From: Brevibacillus fluminis
Lineage (GTDB): Bacteria > Bacillota > Bacilli > Brevibacillales > Brevibacillaceae
Reading direction: 5' to 3'
DNA length: 64,000 nucleotides
Assembly (NCBI RefSeq): GCF_003710825.1
Contig: NZ_RHHQ01000004.1
Coordinates: forward strand, 124,001-188,000
Below are positions 52,677 to 61,547 of this stretch, piece after piece. The notes below the pieces were generated by a model. It saw nothing but the letters and a program-made list of their open reading frames with translations, was not told the origin of the DNA and did no database searches. Position 1 is the stretch's first letter; each line of letters opens with the position of its first letter. The position numbers and the translations under genes were made by a program.

Positions 52677-54071
52677 ATGGAAGGTTCCCTATTACAAAAA
52701 CAAAACGATCAGCAATTGTATCATTTGTCAAAACTGACCTGGCCAATTTTTTTGGAGCTGCTCTTGTTTACTTTAATGGGCAGTGCTGATACGTTCATGC
52801 TAAGCGGCGTGTCTGACCGTGCCGTGTCAGCAATCGGCGTCGCAAACCAATATATCTTTATCGCGGTCCTCGTTCTTGAAGTGATAGGAAACGGCGCTTC
52901 CATCGTCGTCGCTCAATACATCGGTTCCAAAAAGTGGCGGGAGGCCGCAAAAATATCGGCTGCCGCCTTGACCCTGAACTTAGCCATCGGTCTTTTGATC
53001 AGCGCTGCTTTTGTCTTGTTCGGCAGATCGTTGCTGCAAGCGGTCAATCTGCATGGCGACCTGTTCGACTACGCACAGCATTATTTGCTTGTCGTTGGCG
53101 GCGGTTTGTTTATGCAAGCGCTCATCAATACGTTGGCTAGCCTCATTCGCACATATGGCTTTACCAAAGAAAGCATGTATGTCTCATTCGGTATGAATCT
53201 CATCCACATCGTCGGGAATTATTTGCTGATTTTTGGCCATTTCGGTTTTCCCGAGCTGGGCGTCACAGGGGCTGCGATTTCAACCGTCATCAGCCGCGGC
53301 GTGGCAATGCTGGTGTTCTTGTGGATGCTGTACCGTGTAATGGAAGTCAAAATGGAAAAGCGCGATTACGTTTTCATTGCCAACGAACACGTCAGCAAAA
53401 TTTTACGAATTGGCATTCCATCCGCATTTGAACAAATCACCTACAGCGCCTGCCAGTCCGTTTTCCTTTACTATGTAACGTTTTTGGGCGCCGAATCGCT
53501 GGCATCGCGCCAATATGCCATGAATATCTCTATGTTCATCTATATGTTCAGCCTAGCGATCGGAATGGGGACGTCGATCATTACGGGTCGCTTGGTGGGT
53601 GCGGGGCAACTGGAAGAAGCATACAAACGGGTTTGGAGCAGCCTGCGCTGGGGCCTGATACTCACGGTGATCGTCAATGTCATCGCAATCTTGTTCCGGG
53701 ACCAACTCATCCGAATCTTCACTACCGATCCGGAGATCATCCGATTAGGTTCGCAAGTGATCTTACTGAGCATCCTCTTGGAAACAGGTCGCGTTTTCAA
53801 CCTGATTCTGATCAGCTCACTGCGTGCGGCTGGCGATGCCAAGTTTCCGGTCTATATGGGATTGTTATCGATGGTCGGAATGAGCTTGCCACTCGGCTAT
53901 GTGCTTGCTTTTCATTTTGAGCTTGGACTGCCCGGCATTTGGCTGGCAATCGCCTGTGATGAATGGACGCGCGGCATCATCATGTTTTTCCGTTGGCGCA
54001 GCAAGGCATGGGAGAAAAAAGGGCTGGTCTCACCCTCCAAGGAAACAGACGCCATCGCGGCATCGACCTAG
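52677..54071 (+). CDS. MATE-family multidrug/Na+ antiporter
   Basis: 464 residues with twelve membrane helices in two MatE halves (WPIFLELLLFTLMGSADTFML near residue 22; IPSAFEQITYSACQSVFLYY near residue 250). Exports cationic drugs or metabolites in exchange for H+ or Na+; substrate unknown. ATG 52677 has GGAGGTGATG upstream; the ORF extends to 52608 without a site. Divergent from the RsmJ-like gene. Confidence 0.9.
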   Translation: MEGSLLQKQNDQQLYHLSKLTWPIFLELLLFTLMGSADTFMLSGVSDRAVSAIGVANQYIFIAVLVLEVIGNGASIVVAQYIGSKKWREAAKISAAALTLNLAIGLLISAAFVLFGRSLLQAVNLHGDLFDYAQHYLLVVGGGLFMQALINTLASLIRTYGFTKESMYVSFGMNLIHIVGNYLLIFGHFGFPELGVTGAAISTVISRGVAMLVFLWMLYRVMEVKMEKRDYVFIANEHVSKILRIGIPSAFEQITYSACQSVFLYYVTFLGAESLASRQYAMNISMFIYMFSLAIGMGTSIITGRLVGAGQLEEAYKRVWSSLRWGLILTVIVNVIAILFRDQLIRIFTTDPEIIRLGSQVILLSILLETGRVFNLILISSLRAAGDAKFPVYMGLLSMVGMSLPLGYVLAFHFELGLPGIWLAIACDEWTRGIIMFFRWRSKAWEKKGLVSPSKETDAIAAST

Positions 54072-54091
54072 TTTCAAATGGGACTTAACGT

Positions 54092-54130
54092 AAAAAGCTG
54101 TCGCTTCCTATAAAAGGCGGCAGCTTTTTT
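54092..54130. terminator. Bidirectional terminator MATE / gerC
   Basis: AAAAAGCTGTCGCTTCC / GGCGGCAGCTTTTTT hairpin between convergent genes. Confidence 0.85.
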
Positions 54131-54135
54131 CATAT

Positions 54136-55320
54136 TCATTTTTTCCCCTGGTTTCCGTAAGCATTGACGGTGATGTTCACATTGTAGTTGATTTTCGCTT
54201 TGCTGAACGTTTCATCCCAGTTCGCTTTTACCTTCTTCCACACTTTTGGATAGGCTATCCTCAGCTCCTCACCGAAACCACCGACATCTACCTTGTACTT
54301 TTTTTGGATGCTTTGGATCGTTTGATTAACCATCCGCCTGATTTCTTTCTCGGTGGATTGTTCCACTTTTTTCAGAAAACTGTTCTCAAACGCATCCCCG
54401 GGAAAAGACCAATCCTCCGACACAGCACCTATCGACTTGACTTGCACATCAAACGTGATGTCGTCGCCTTCCACGTGCGGGATAATCTTCCCTTTCATCG
54501 AACTAATCTCGTAGACAACCAACTGATTTTGGTCCCCCAAGCTTTTTACCACCCCGCGCGCACCCTTTCCTGTCAACCACGTCATCCCTTCGACTTCTTC
54601 CTCACCCAAAAATCCGATTGCTTTCCGCGTACTTCCTTTGATCACTGCTGCTCCTATCATCTTGACCCGCTCCTGCTCTGCATACACAGCAGGCAGCAAG
54701 AAGCTCGATCCTGAGGCCATTTTGCTCGCTACCTTCTGCAAGGTCATCTGTGGCAACAATCGTGTCGTCCGATTTCGATTATCCGCGATTTCCAACAAAT
54801 ATTCCGATGGGGTGTTTTCTTCTGCTTTGCCACTTAGGGCAAGACGCGCTTCACCACGACTCATAAAAATAACCGTGCTGTTTCGAATCTCGTTATCGCG
54901 CACAGCCTGATTCAGCATGAAATCCAATCGCACCTTTTCCGCAATCGCTTTGCTGATTACTAGTACCTTCATATGAGACGCGATGATGTTGCGGTTTTCC
55001 AGCGCAAACTCCCTTAGGATTTGATGGAAGCTGTCACCTGAAATCGATGTGTTGCGATACGACCTTTTCCCTCCGCCACTGGTGTCGCTGCTTTTGCTGC
55101 TGGACGGAAGGATGATTTGTCGTGTCATGGTGATAATGTTTTTCTTACGATAACGGCCGCCATGCTTATCTGCGTCTCGCTCGAATTGCGGCTCTTTCCC
55201 TTTATCAATCGCGATGCCAATAATGAACGAGTTTTTGTCGATATCCCGGCTATCCCAGCAGCCGGTGAGCAAGAGGAGTGAGGTGATCAACAAGACTGCG
55301 GTGCCTATGCCCTTTTTCAT
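54136..55320 (-). CDS. Spore germination receptor lipoprotein, GerC type
   Basis: 394-residue lipoprotein subunit of a nutrient germinant receptor in the spore inner membrane. Signal with lipobox LLLTGCWDSRDI (Cys about 20), the GerC hallmark CWDxRDI; Ger_x_C domain to the end (MVNQTIQSIQKKYKVDVGGFGEEL). Overlaps gerB by 4 bases. ATG 55320 has CAGGAGGAAACC upstream; the upstream part of the ORF is rejected. Confidence 0.93.
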   Translation of the reverse strand: MKKGIGTAVLLITSLLLLTGCWDSRDIDKNSFIIGIAIDKGKEPQFERDADKHGGRYRKKNIITMTRQIILPSSSKSSDTSGGGKRSYRNTSISGDSFHQILREFALENRNIIASHMKVLVISKAIAEKVRLDFMLNQAVRDNEIRNSTVIFMSRGEARLALSGKAEENTPSEYLLEIADNRNRTTRLLPQMTLQKVASKMASGSSFLLPAVYAEQERVKMIGAAVIKGSTRKAIGFLGEEEVEGMTWLTGKGARGVVKSLGDQNQLVVYEISSMKGKIIPHVEGDDITFDVQVKSIGAVSEDWSFPGDAFENSFLKKVEQSTEKEIRRMVNQTIQSIQKKYKVDVGGFGEELRIAYPKVWKKVKANWDETFSKAKINYNVNITVNAYGNQGKK

Positions 55321-56405
55321 GCTGGTTTCCTCCTGATGGACGAAATCATGAAAAGAATAATTGGCAGAACCACTCCGAGGAACAAGAAAGCGTTCCCGAT
55401 CCATTCGCCAAGCTTGCGCAATTCATCGAGATTGTGCGGAAGAAAGCTGGCGATAAAAATAAGCGGTGCAAGACCGTAGATGCAATGGGTTATTTTCCGA
55501 CCAAAAAGCTGGCTTATCCCCAAGGATGCGTAAAAATGACAGAGCGATGCCGTCGAAAACACTTGCAGCACCCAAATAATGAGCACCAAAATGTCAAAAC
55601 GCTCAAAGAGCGCTCCTGTGATTTCAAACGATTGAATCAGGGAATAGGTGGGCCATGTTTTTTCCGCCACCCCTTCTATAGATAAACCGCCAATCACCAT
55701 GATCAGGGTGCAAGTATACACGATAGTGGGTACCACCACTCCCAAGGTGACAGCCTTCACCGCATTTTGTGGCTGTTTTATGAATGCTGCCACGATCATG
55801 ATGCTTTCGAACCCGGAAAAAGGAAGGACCATCGACTGAATGCCTTTCAGAAAAGGCATGATCCCCTCTCCGAATACGGGTCGCAAATTGTTTAGATCAA
55901 AAACTTTGAAGCTCAGTCCTAACGCCCCGAACAAAAACAGCAGGCTAATCGGCAGCAGTGCTTGCAAAAGTCGCACCACCGGATTGATGCCACCCACCAG
56001 CAAATACAGTTGGGCGCAAAGAAAAATCAGTGAAATCGCCCATCTTGGCGTATTCTCCAAGAGCGCAAACTGGATCACCTCGGTCAGCGTCCTCATTTCA
56101 TACGCACCCAGGGCACTGAAATAGACAATGAACATCATCGTAAACAATCCGGCTAGCACTTTCCCAACGATATCTTGACCGAATTGGAAAAACGTGCGTC
56201 CCGGAAAGCGTTGGGAAAGCTTGGCGGAGAAAATCGCCGGTATCAGCATGATGATCCCACCGAATATTGGCGTCATCCATGCATCGGCGGTGCCGATTTT
56301 TTCCGCGACGCTCCGTGGCAGGATCAAAAGCGTCGCACCGATGATGCTGCTACTTATCGCCACAACCGTTTGTGAGGTTGAAATGGATTCATTCGAATTG
56401 CTCAT
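55317..56405 (-). CDS. Spore germination receptor permease, GerB type
   Basis: 362-residue membrane protein with about ten helices, of the GerAB/APC amino acid permease type (ISTSQTVVAISSSIIGATLLILPRSVAEK at the N-terminus, given in parts: ISTSQTVVAI, GATLLILPR). Recognises the germinant. 25 bases after gerA, overlapping gerC. Confidence 0.93.
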   Translation of the reverse strand: MSNSNESISTSQTVVAISSSIIGATLLILPRSVAEKIGTADAWMTPIFGGIIMLIPAIFSAKLSQRFPGRTFFQFGQDIVGKVLAGLFTMMFIVYFSALGAYEMRTLTEVIQFALLENTPRWAISLIFLCAQLYLLVGGINPVVRLLQALLPISLLFLFGALGLSFKVFDLNNLRPVFGEGIMPFLKGIQSMVLPFSGFESIMIVAAFIKQPQNAVKAVTLGVVVPTIVYTCTLIMVIGGLSIEGVAEKTWPTYSLIQSFEITGALFERFDILVLIIWVLQVFSTASLCHFYASLGISQLFGRKITHCIYGLAPLIFIASFLPHNLDELRKLGEWIGNAFLFLGVVLPIILFMISSIRRKPA

Positions 56406-56430
56406 ACAAACGCTCGTCCCTTTCCGCGCA

Positions 56431-58008
56431 TCAGCGCTTTCCTCGACGAACCTTATCCTCTACGCGTAAAATCTCCGGACGAAATTTCATTTTGAAGAAA
56501 GGCAGCCGGATAACGGTATCCTTCCAGTCGCTGACGTCATAGGGAACGATCGGCGCCGTGTACGGTACCCCAAAGCTTTTTAGCTTCACCAAATGGATGG
56601 CGATAAACAAAAAGAACATGATGACCCCATATAAGCCGAAGACCGCGGCAAAAAACATGGCACCGAAGCGCAGCAGGCGCAAGGCAATACCTGCATCGTA
56701 CTGGGGAATGGCGAATGAACAGATGGCCGTTAAGGAGACGACGATTACCATCACAGGACTCACGATCCCAGCCTGCACTGCCGCTTGTCCAATTACAAGC
56801 CCCCCTACCAAACCGACTGTCTGCCCCACCGGTTTTGGCAGTCGTAATCCAGCCTCCCGCAAAATTTCGATGGTGATTTCCATAATTAACGCTTCCAACA
56901 AGGAGGGAAATGGCACTCCCAACCTCGATGACGCCATCGCAATCGCGAGCTTGGTGGGGATCAGCCCTTGATGAAAAGAGACGAACGATATATAGATTGC
57001 GGGCACAAACAAAGCTGCAAACGCGGCAAAATAACGTAGAAAACGCATGAGCGAAGCGGGCAACCAACGCGTATAGTAATCTTCCGGCGATTGTAGCAGC
57101 ATGTTCAAGGTAACAGGGACAAGCAGGACAAACGGCGTCCCGTCCACCATAATCGCCACTCGTCCTTCCAGCAAGGCCGCAACCACACGATCTGGGCGCT
57201 CTGTGTTTTGCACTTGGGGAAATGGCGAGAAATGGTCATCTTCAATCAACTGCTCGATATATCCGGACTCCAGGACGTCGTCTATTCTGATCCGTGAGAG
57301 ACGCTGCTGCACCTCTTCCAGTAGGTTGATGTCCACAATTCCCTTCACATAGGCAACGACGACACTTTTCGTATTTCGTTCGCCAATCTGATAGCTGAGG
57401 AATGTGAAATTCGGATCGGTTATTTGCTGGCGCAAGAGCGTCATATTCGTCCGCAGCGACTCGACAAAACCGACGCGCGGGCCTCTGACTACCGACTCCG
57501 TATCTGGCTCATCGACGTTACGACCCTGGATTTCTTTCGTGCCGAACAGCATGCAGCACGCTTCCCCATCAATCAAGAGCGCGGTATAGCCGATGACAAC
57601 TTGTTCAATCACGTTGTTCACGTCGACGACTTCCAGCACATCGATGATCGGGATGACATGATTGTGAAAGTACGTGCTAGTTGTGAAAGACGCGCTGTCC
57701 ACCTTCTGACCCTCGATGGCATGGATATTCATCATCAGTGGCTGCAAGATGGTTTCCTCAATCAATTTCGTATCCGACATTCCGTCAACATAGACGATCA
57801 AAGCCTGTTGATCCGTATTTCCCAGATGAAACGGACGAAACACTACGTCTGAGCTGTCGCCAATCCGCTCCTCAATCAAACGACGATTTACTGCCAAATC
57901 CGCCGTTAGCGGTTTTATCTGCCGATCTCCTCGCGCGTATGTCTCCTTCTTTTGTTCGGCAGCCCGTGCGAAAAACTCGTTGACTTGCTTCGAACGCCAC
58001 CAGCCCAT
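56431..58008 (-). CDS. Spore germination receptor subunit, GerA type
   Basis: 525-residue GerA family protein: large N-terminal soluble domain (about 1-270; IGYTALLIDGEACCMLFGT, VRGPRVGFVESLRTNMTLLRQ in parts VRGPRVGF and ESLRTN), then five membrane helices (RFLRYFAAFAALFVPAIYISF onward). First gene of gerA-gerB-gerC. A forespore (sigma-G-like) promoter may lie upstream on the minus strand: TGAATG, 17 bases, TAAAATA at about 58075-58105 (tentative). The germinant is unknown. Confidence 0.93.
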   Translation of the reverse strand: MGWWRSKQVNEFFARAAEQKKETYARGDRQIKPLTADLAVNRRLIEERIGDSSDVVFRPFHLGNTDQQALIVYVDGMSDTKLIEETILQPLMMNIHAIEGQKVDSASFTTSTYFHNHVIPIIDVLEVVDVNNVIEQVVIGYTALLIDGEACCMLFGTKEIQGRNVDEPDTESVVRGPRVGFVESLRTNMTLLRQQITDPNFTFLSYQIGERNTKSVVVAYVKGIVDINLLEEVQQRLSRIRIDDVLESGYIEQLIEDDHFSPFPQVQNTERPDRVVAALLEGRVAIMVDGTPFVLLVPVTLNMLLQSPEDYYTRWLPASLMRFLRYFAAFAALFVPAIYISFVSFHQGLIPTKLAIAMASSRLGVPFPSLLEALIMEITIEILREAGLRLPKPVGQTVGLVGGLVIGQAAVQAGIVSPVMVIVVSLTAICSFAIPQYDAGIALRLLRFGAMFFAAVFGLYGVIMFFLFIAIHLVKLKSFGVPYTAPIVPYDVSDWKDTVIRLPFFKMKFRPEILRVEDKVRRGKR

Positions 58009-58122
58009 TTGCCCTCTCCTTGGTCCTTGATTTGCAGAATCCTCTAACTCCTAACGCAACCCTTCTTTCGTTGTATTTTATCCTAGGAAAAACGATCCAT
58101 TCATTCCTGCAAATCTAGACAA

Positions 58123-58147
58123 GAAAAAACACCGGACTAATCCGGTG
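58123..58147 (-). terminator. Terminator of SDR gene 58160-58867
   Basis: On the minus strand CACCGGATTAGTCCGGTG (9-bp perfect arms) followed by TTTTTTC. Confidence 0.88.
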
Positions 58148-58159
58148 CTTGCTGTTGCC

Positions 58160-58867
58160 TTAGCGGAGCGTATAGCCGCCATCAGGAAAGAGAATGTTGC
58201 CTGTCGTAAACCGGTTGGTCATCAAGAAAAGAACAGAATGGGCAATCTCTTCATCTGTGCCGACCCGCTGTAACAGCGACAAGTTTTTGTATTCTTCAAA
58301 GTGGGCAAGCCGTCTCCCATCCGTAATGCCCTCCCTGCCAATCGTACCAGGCGAAACGACATTGACGCGGACAGGCGCCAATTCAACAGCTAAGGCGCGG
58401 CCCAAACTTTCAATCGCGCCATTGCAAGCGGCATAAGCTGCCCCTGCATTGAGCGGTCGCATACCATAAGCCCCAGACATCAAGACGATAGACCCTGTTT
58501 TTGAAATATACGGGATTGCGTGCTTGGCTGCAAAATATTGGGGCCAAAACTTCCCTTTGAAGCTACTCTCGGCGGTTGCGGTGTCTGTCGTGATCGGGCC
58601 GAGCCGATAAGAAGCCCCAGGCGTGAATAAATGATCAAAAGGGCCAATCTTTGCAAAAAACGCTTCGATTGCTTCCTCCGTCGAATTGTCCAGCTGGACC
58701 GTTTGTAGCGTTTCACTGTTGATGATCGTTTTCGCGAATTCCAGCTTCTCCACCGAGCGGCCCGCAATCACGACAGCTGCTCCTTGCCTTGCCGCTTCCA
58801 CAGCGGTAGCTAGTCCGATCCCTGCGCTTCCCCCGATAATAACGACTCTCTCTCCATGCAATCCCAT
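58160..58867 (-). CDS. Atypical short-chain dehydrogenase (YxxxN)
   Basis: 235-residue SDR with VIIGGSAGIGLATAVEA nucleotide loop and the end TTGNILFPDGGYTLR. The catalytic Ser is in LMSGAYG, but the usual YxxxK reads YAACN, so the Lys is replaced by Asn; in the same block Cys precedes it. It also has TPGAS where NNAG is expected. It may be a weak or non-catalytic SDR. Ribosome binding site AAAGGAGGC. Single gene. Confidence 0.8.
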   Translation of the reverse strand: MGLHGERVVIIGGSAGIGLATAVEAARQGAAVVIAGRSVEKLEFAKTIINSETLQTVQLDNSTEEAIEAFFAKIGPFDHLFTPGASYRLGPITTDTATAESSFKGKFWPQYFAAKHAIPYISKTGSIVLMSGAYGMRPLNAGAAYAACNGAIESLGRALAVELAPVRVNVVSPGTIGREGITDGRRLAHFEEYKNLSLLQRVGTDEEIAHSVLFLMTNRFTTGNILFPDGGYTLR

Positions 58868-59027
58868 CGATTTCCAGCCTCCTTTTTTCTCATTTTACCA
58901 ATTCATTCCTTTCCCTACTATGTGATGGGAACCAAAACTTCCGCAACTGTTTTGGGCAACGGAACAATTCGTAAAAATCCGCCGAAAGAACCTTTCATCA
59001 GGGCTATTGCAAGCTTTTTGGGCGGAG

Positions 59028-59054
59028 TTAAAAAAGACACGCTCATTGCGTGCC
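59028..59054 (-). terminator. znuA terminator
   Basis: On the minus strand GCACGC-AATGA-GCGTGT stem followed by CTTTTTT, about 22 bases after the stop. Confidence 0.7.
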
Positions 59055-59075
59055 CAAATCGCTTATTTCTCATCT

Positions 59076-60095
59076 TTACTCATTCAACGCTGCTTCGAGT
59101 GCCTTCAGATTCTTTTCCATGACCCCAATGTAGTCAAGTCCGTTTGCTTTGTCCTCGTCGGCTAATCCTTCGATTGGACTCAACACATTGGATTTCGCTC
59201 CGATTTCTTTCGCTACTGTCTCCGCAATTTTCGGGGAGATCAGCTCTTCAAAAAAGATGGTTTTGACCTTTTGTTCCTTTGCAAACTTCACGATCTCAAC
59301 CAGCTTGGCCGGTGATGGCTCTACATCCGGCGACAAGCCGGAGATCGGGATTTGCGTCAAACCGTACTGTCTCGCCAAATAGCCAAAAGCCGCATGCTGG
59401 GTCATAAAATCTTTCCGCTTTGTTGTAGAAATCGTATCGCGATACGATTTGTCTAACGCTTGCAGCTTCTCAAGATATGCCGCCGCATTTTTCTTATACG
59501 TATCAGCATGAGCGGGGTCCGCCTTCATCAGCGTCTCTTCGATCGCCTTTACTTCTTGTTGGGCAAGCACCGGATCAAGCCAGACATGCGGATCAAGATT
59601 GCTTTCATGCGCATGATCATGCTCACCATCCGCATGTTCGCCCTCTTCTTCCTCGGGGATCCCCTCCATCAGATTCATTCCCTTGCTTGCCTCCACGACT
59701 TGCAGTGTTTTGCTGTTGACGCTTTTTATCGTATCTGAAACCCAGCCTTCCACAAGGCCGTTGTAGACAAATAGATCTGCATCCGCCAACTGTTGAATAT
59801 CCTTCGCCGTTGGCTCCCAATCGTGCGGCTCCACCCCAGTTGGGATCAAGACCGAAACATCGGCGAGATCCCCCGCAACGTTTTTCGTAAAGTCGTACAT
59901 CGGATAAAAAGTCGTAACGATTTTGAGCTTGTGATCACCCTTGTTTTCTGTTGCGACGGCAACACCCGCGGTCGCCTTCGTTTCGGTTTGTGCGGACGGC
60001 GAAGGGCCGTTGTCCGAAGCGCTTGGGACCGAGCATCCTGCAAAAAGAAGGCTGGTCATCCCAATTAAGCCGATAAATGTGCGAATTGATTTCAT
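59076..60095 (-). CDS. znuA: Zinc ABC transporter substrate-binding lipoprotein (ZnuA/AdcA-like)
   Basis: 339-residue lipoprotein with lipobox LLFAGC (Cys about 21). Cluster A-I fold: KIVTTFYPMYDFTKNVAGD (first His-type ligand region), GVEPHDWEPTAKD (His), a Glu/His-rich loop EEEEGEHADGEHDHAHE (about residues 148-165) and LDPHVWLDPVLA, and late EELISPKIAE. The His-rich loop is typical of zinc, not manganese, binders. No znuC/znuB ATPase or permease gene is next to it, so it must work with a transporter elsewhere. Two Zur-like boxes lie upstream, so low zinc should induce it. Confidence 0.92.
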   Translation of the reverse strand: MKSIRTFIGLIGMTSLLFAGCSVPSASDNGPSPSAQTETKATAGVAVATENKGDHKLKIVTTFYPMYDFTKNVAGDLADVSVLIPTGVEPHDWEPTAKDIQQLADADLFVYNGLVEGWVSDTIKSVNSKTLQVVEASKGMNLMEGIPEEEEGEHADGEHDHAHESNLDPHVWLDPVLAQQEVKAIEETLMKADPAHADTYKKNAAAYLEKLQALDKSYRDTISTTKRKDFMTQHAAFGYLARQYGLTQIPISGLSPDVEPSPAKLVEIVKFAKEQKVKTIFFEELISPKIAETVAKEIGAKSNVLSPIEGLADEDKANGLDYIGVMEKNLKALEAALNE

Positions 60096-60141
60096 ATTAT
60101 TCCTCCTGTCAGCATCAATAACCTTACGAAAACAAATATGT

Positions 60142-60162
60142 AAAACGTAATAATTACGATTT
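60142..60162. promoter_or_regulatory. Zur box 1
   Basis: Half-sites AAAACGTAAT and ATTACGATTT around a central A; differs from the Bacillus Zur consensus (AAATCGTAAT-N-ATTACGATTT) at one position. 46 bases before the znuA ATG. Confidence 0.85.
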
Positions 60163-60203
60163 ATAACTGTTATTGTATGCCTATCGCCTCATTTCGTCAA
60201 TAC

Positions 60204-60224
60204 AAATAAGAATCATTATGATTT
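60204..60224. promoter_or_regulatory. Zur-like box 2 (weaker)
   Basis: Half-sites AAATAAGAAT and ATTATGATTT around C; 16 of 20 positions agree with the Zur consensus. Centre-to-centre distance from box 1 is 62 bases. Confidence 0.5.
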
Positions 60225-60471
60225 ATTTGTCGAAATATCGGTATTTCAGATCATCGCGTGGATGCGAGTTTGGTCGAAAACGTATAGGTACAAGCCTTAC
60301 TTACCCACAATTTCAGAAGATTAGCCGTCACAAAGACCTGTTATTATTCTCATACTTTGGATATATTTGTATTGTCGAACAAAATCAAAAAATATAACTA
60401 AAGTTAGATATTTTTTCCATTTTTTTGTGATAGGATATATAGTGTTCAAAAAACTTGGAGGTGCGTTTTAC

Positions 60472-60831
60472 GTGGAATGGTATGTAAAAGTACTAAAGCA
60501 GTATGCCGTTTTTCAAGGGAGAGCTCGTCGAAAAGAGTATTGGATGTTCGTACTGATCAGCGCAATCATTTCCATTGTACTCTCAATCATTGAGAACCTG
60601 ATCGGTCTGTCTCAAATCCTTTCGACAATCTACACCCTAATCGTCCTGCTGCCATCGCTTGGCGTTGGTGCTCGCAGATTGCACGATACCGGTCGCAGCG
60701 GCTGGTGGCTGCTCATCTCTTTTATCCCTGTCATCGGAACCATCATTTTGCTTGTCTTCTTGTGCCAAGATAGCCATCCTGACAACCAATACGGTTCCAA
60801 TCCAAAAGGTCAAACCAATATTCTGATCTAA
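60472..60831 (+). CDS. DUF805 family membrane protein
   Basis: 119 residues with three membrane helices and the DUF805 pattern: YAVFQGRARRKEYWMFVL near the N-terminus, VGARRLHDTGRSGWWLLIS, and CQDSHPDNQYGSNPKG at the end. Function unknown. GTG 60472 chosen because GGAGGTG lies 8 bases upstream. Confidence 0.9.
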   Translation: MEWYVKVLKQYAVFQGRARRKEYWMFVLISAIISIVLSIIENLIGLSQILSTIYTLIVLLPSLGVGARRLHDTGRSGWWLLISFIPVIGTIILLVFLCQDSHPDNQYGSNPKGQTNILI

Positions 60832-60839
60832 CAAACCTC

Positions 60840-60871
60840 GAGCCTTCGTCTAATGTGAAGGCTCTTTGTTT
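60840..60871 (+). terminator. DUF805 gene terminator
   Basis: GAGCCTTC / GAAGGCTC stem followed by TTTGTTTTC. Confidence 0.8.
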
Positions 60872-60877
60872 TCAATC

Positions 60878-60908
60878 AAAAAAGCCCTCATAAGCCATGA
60901 GGGCTTTT
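60878..60908. terminator. Bidirectional terminator DUF805 / marR
   Basis: AAAAGCCCTCAT / ATGAGGGCTTTT stem between convergent genes. Confidence 0.85.
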
Positions 60909-60933
60909 GCGCAGTACCGTTAGAGGACATTCG

Positions 60934-61368
60934 TCACTCTTTCTTGTGTTGCAGCAACGCTTGCAGTAAGGTTTGTAGCTCGTTCACAGGCAAAGCAGCC
61001 GTCAACACAGTCGTGAAAGTACGGTAGGCATTGTCGATCTTTACCTGCCCAATGTCCGTTAGCGCAGTATAGACGCTTCGTCGGTCTTCTTCACAGGCAT
61101 ATCTGCGCAACGCACCGCAGCCTCTGTGTTCAAAACGGGCAACAAGCCGTGACATTGCACTTTGGCTTAAGCCGACCATCGACTCAAGCTGTTGTAGCTT
61201 CAGCTTTTTTTCAGGCGCTTGCGATAAAAATAACAGCATATAAAATTCTTTCAATGCCAAGCCGTGCTGTTCCTGCAAGGCTTGCTCCAATTGATTCGCC
61301 ACGCTTATTTGGATGTTGGTAAAGGAAAACCAACTGTTTATCAGGTCATGATTCAAATCGATCCCCAT
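60934..61368 (-). CDS. MarR-family transcriptional regulator
   Basis: 144 residues: winged helix with KLQQLESMVGLSQSAMSRLVARFEHRG and the beta wing EEDRRSVYTALTDIG. Two Cys (GCGALRRYAC) near the wing might sense oxidants or electrophiles. Located downstream of namA on the same strand with a terminator in between. A natural candidate for binding the palindromes upstream of namA (inference). Confidence 0.85.
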   Translation of the reverse strand: MGIDLNHDLINSWFSFTNIQISVANQLEQALQEQHGLALKEFYMLLFLSQAPEKKLKLQQLESMVGLSQSAMSRLVARFEHRGCGALRRYACEEDRRSVYTALTDIGQVKIDNAYRTFTTVLTAALPVNELQTLLQALLQHKKE

Positions 61369-61513
61369 CGTGCAAAGTTCCCTTCATGATAAGTAAAAGC
61401 GAAAGTACATCATGTCGAACAACGCTATTGGGTTGATTATACCATCTGCGCAGCCATTGCACGAGTTTTAGCAACGGCAGTGTGTTTTGGACGAGTCACT
61501 TTGTAACAAAGAA

Positions 61514-61537
61514 GAAAAACCCGTTTTCACGGGTCTT
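61514..61537 (-). terminator. namA terminator
   Basis: On the minus strand GACCCGTGAAAACGGGTT hairpin followed by TTTC, 11 bases after the namA stop. Confidence 0.75.
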
Positions 61538-61547
61538 CCCTCATCCT

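Larger units (their letters stand above)
60096..60471. other. 376-base AT-rich intergenic region with Zur boxes
   Basis: Divergent control region between znuA and the DUF805 gene. It holds two Zur-like operators on the znuA side. The DUF805 promoter is not obvious in the AT-rich right half. No credible small gene: the ORFs here lack ribosome binding sites and have skewed composition. Confidence 0.6.

Noticed and set aside
60173..60397. 74-residue open frame between znuA and DUF805
   Set aside because: No ribosome binding site; overlaps the second Zur-like box and has random-looking composition.
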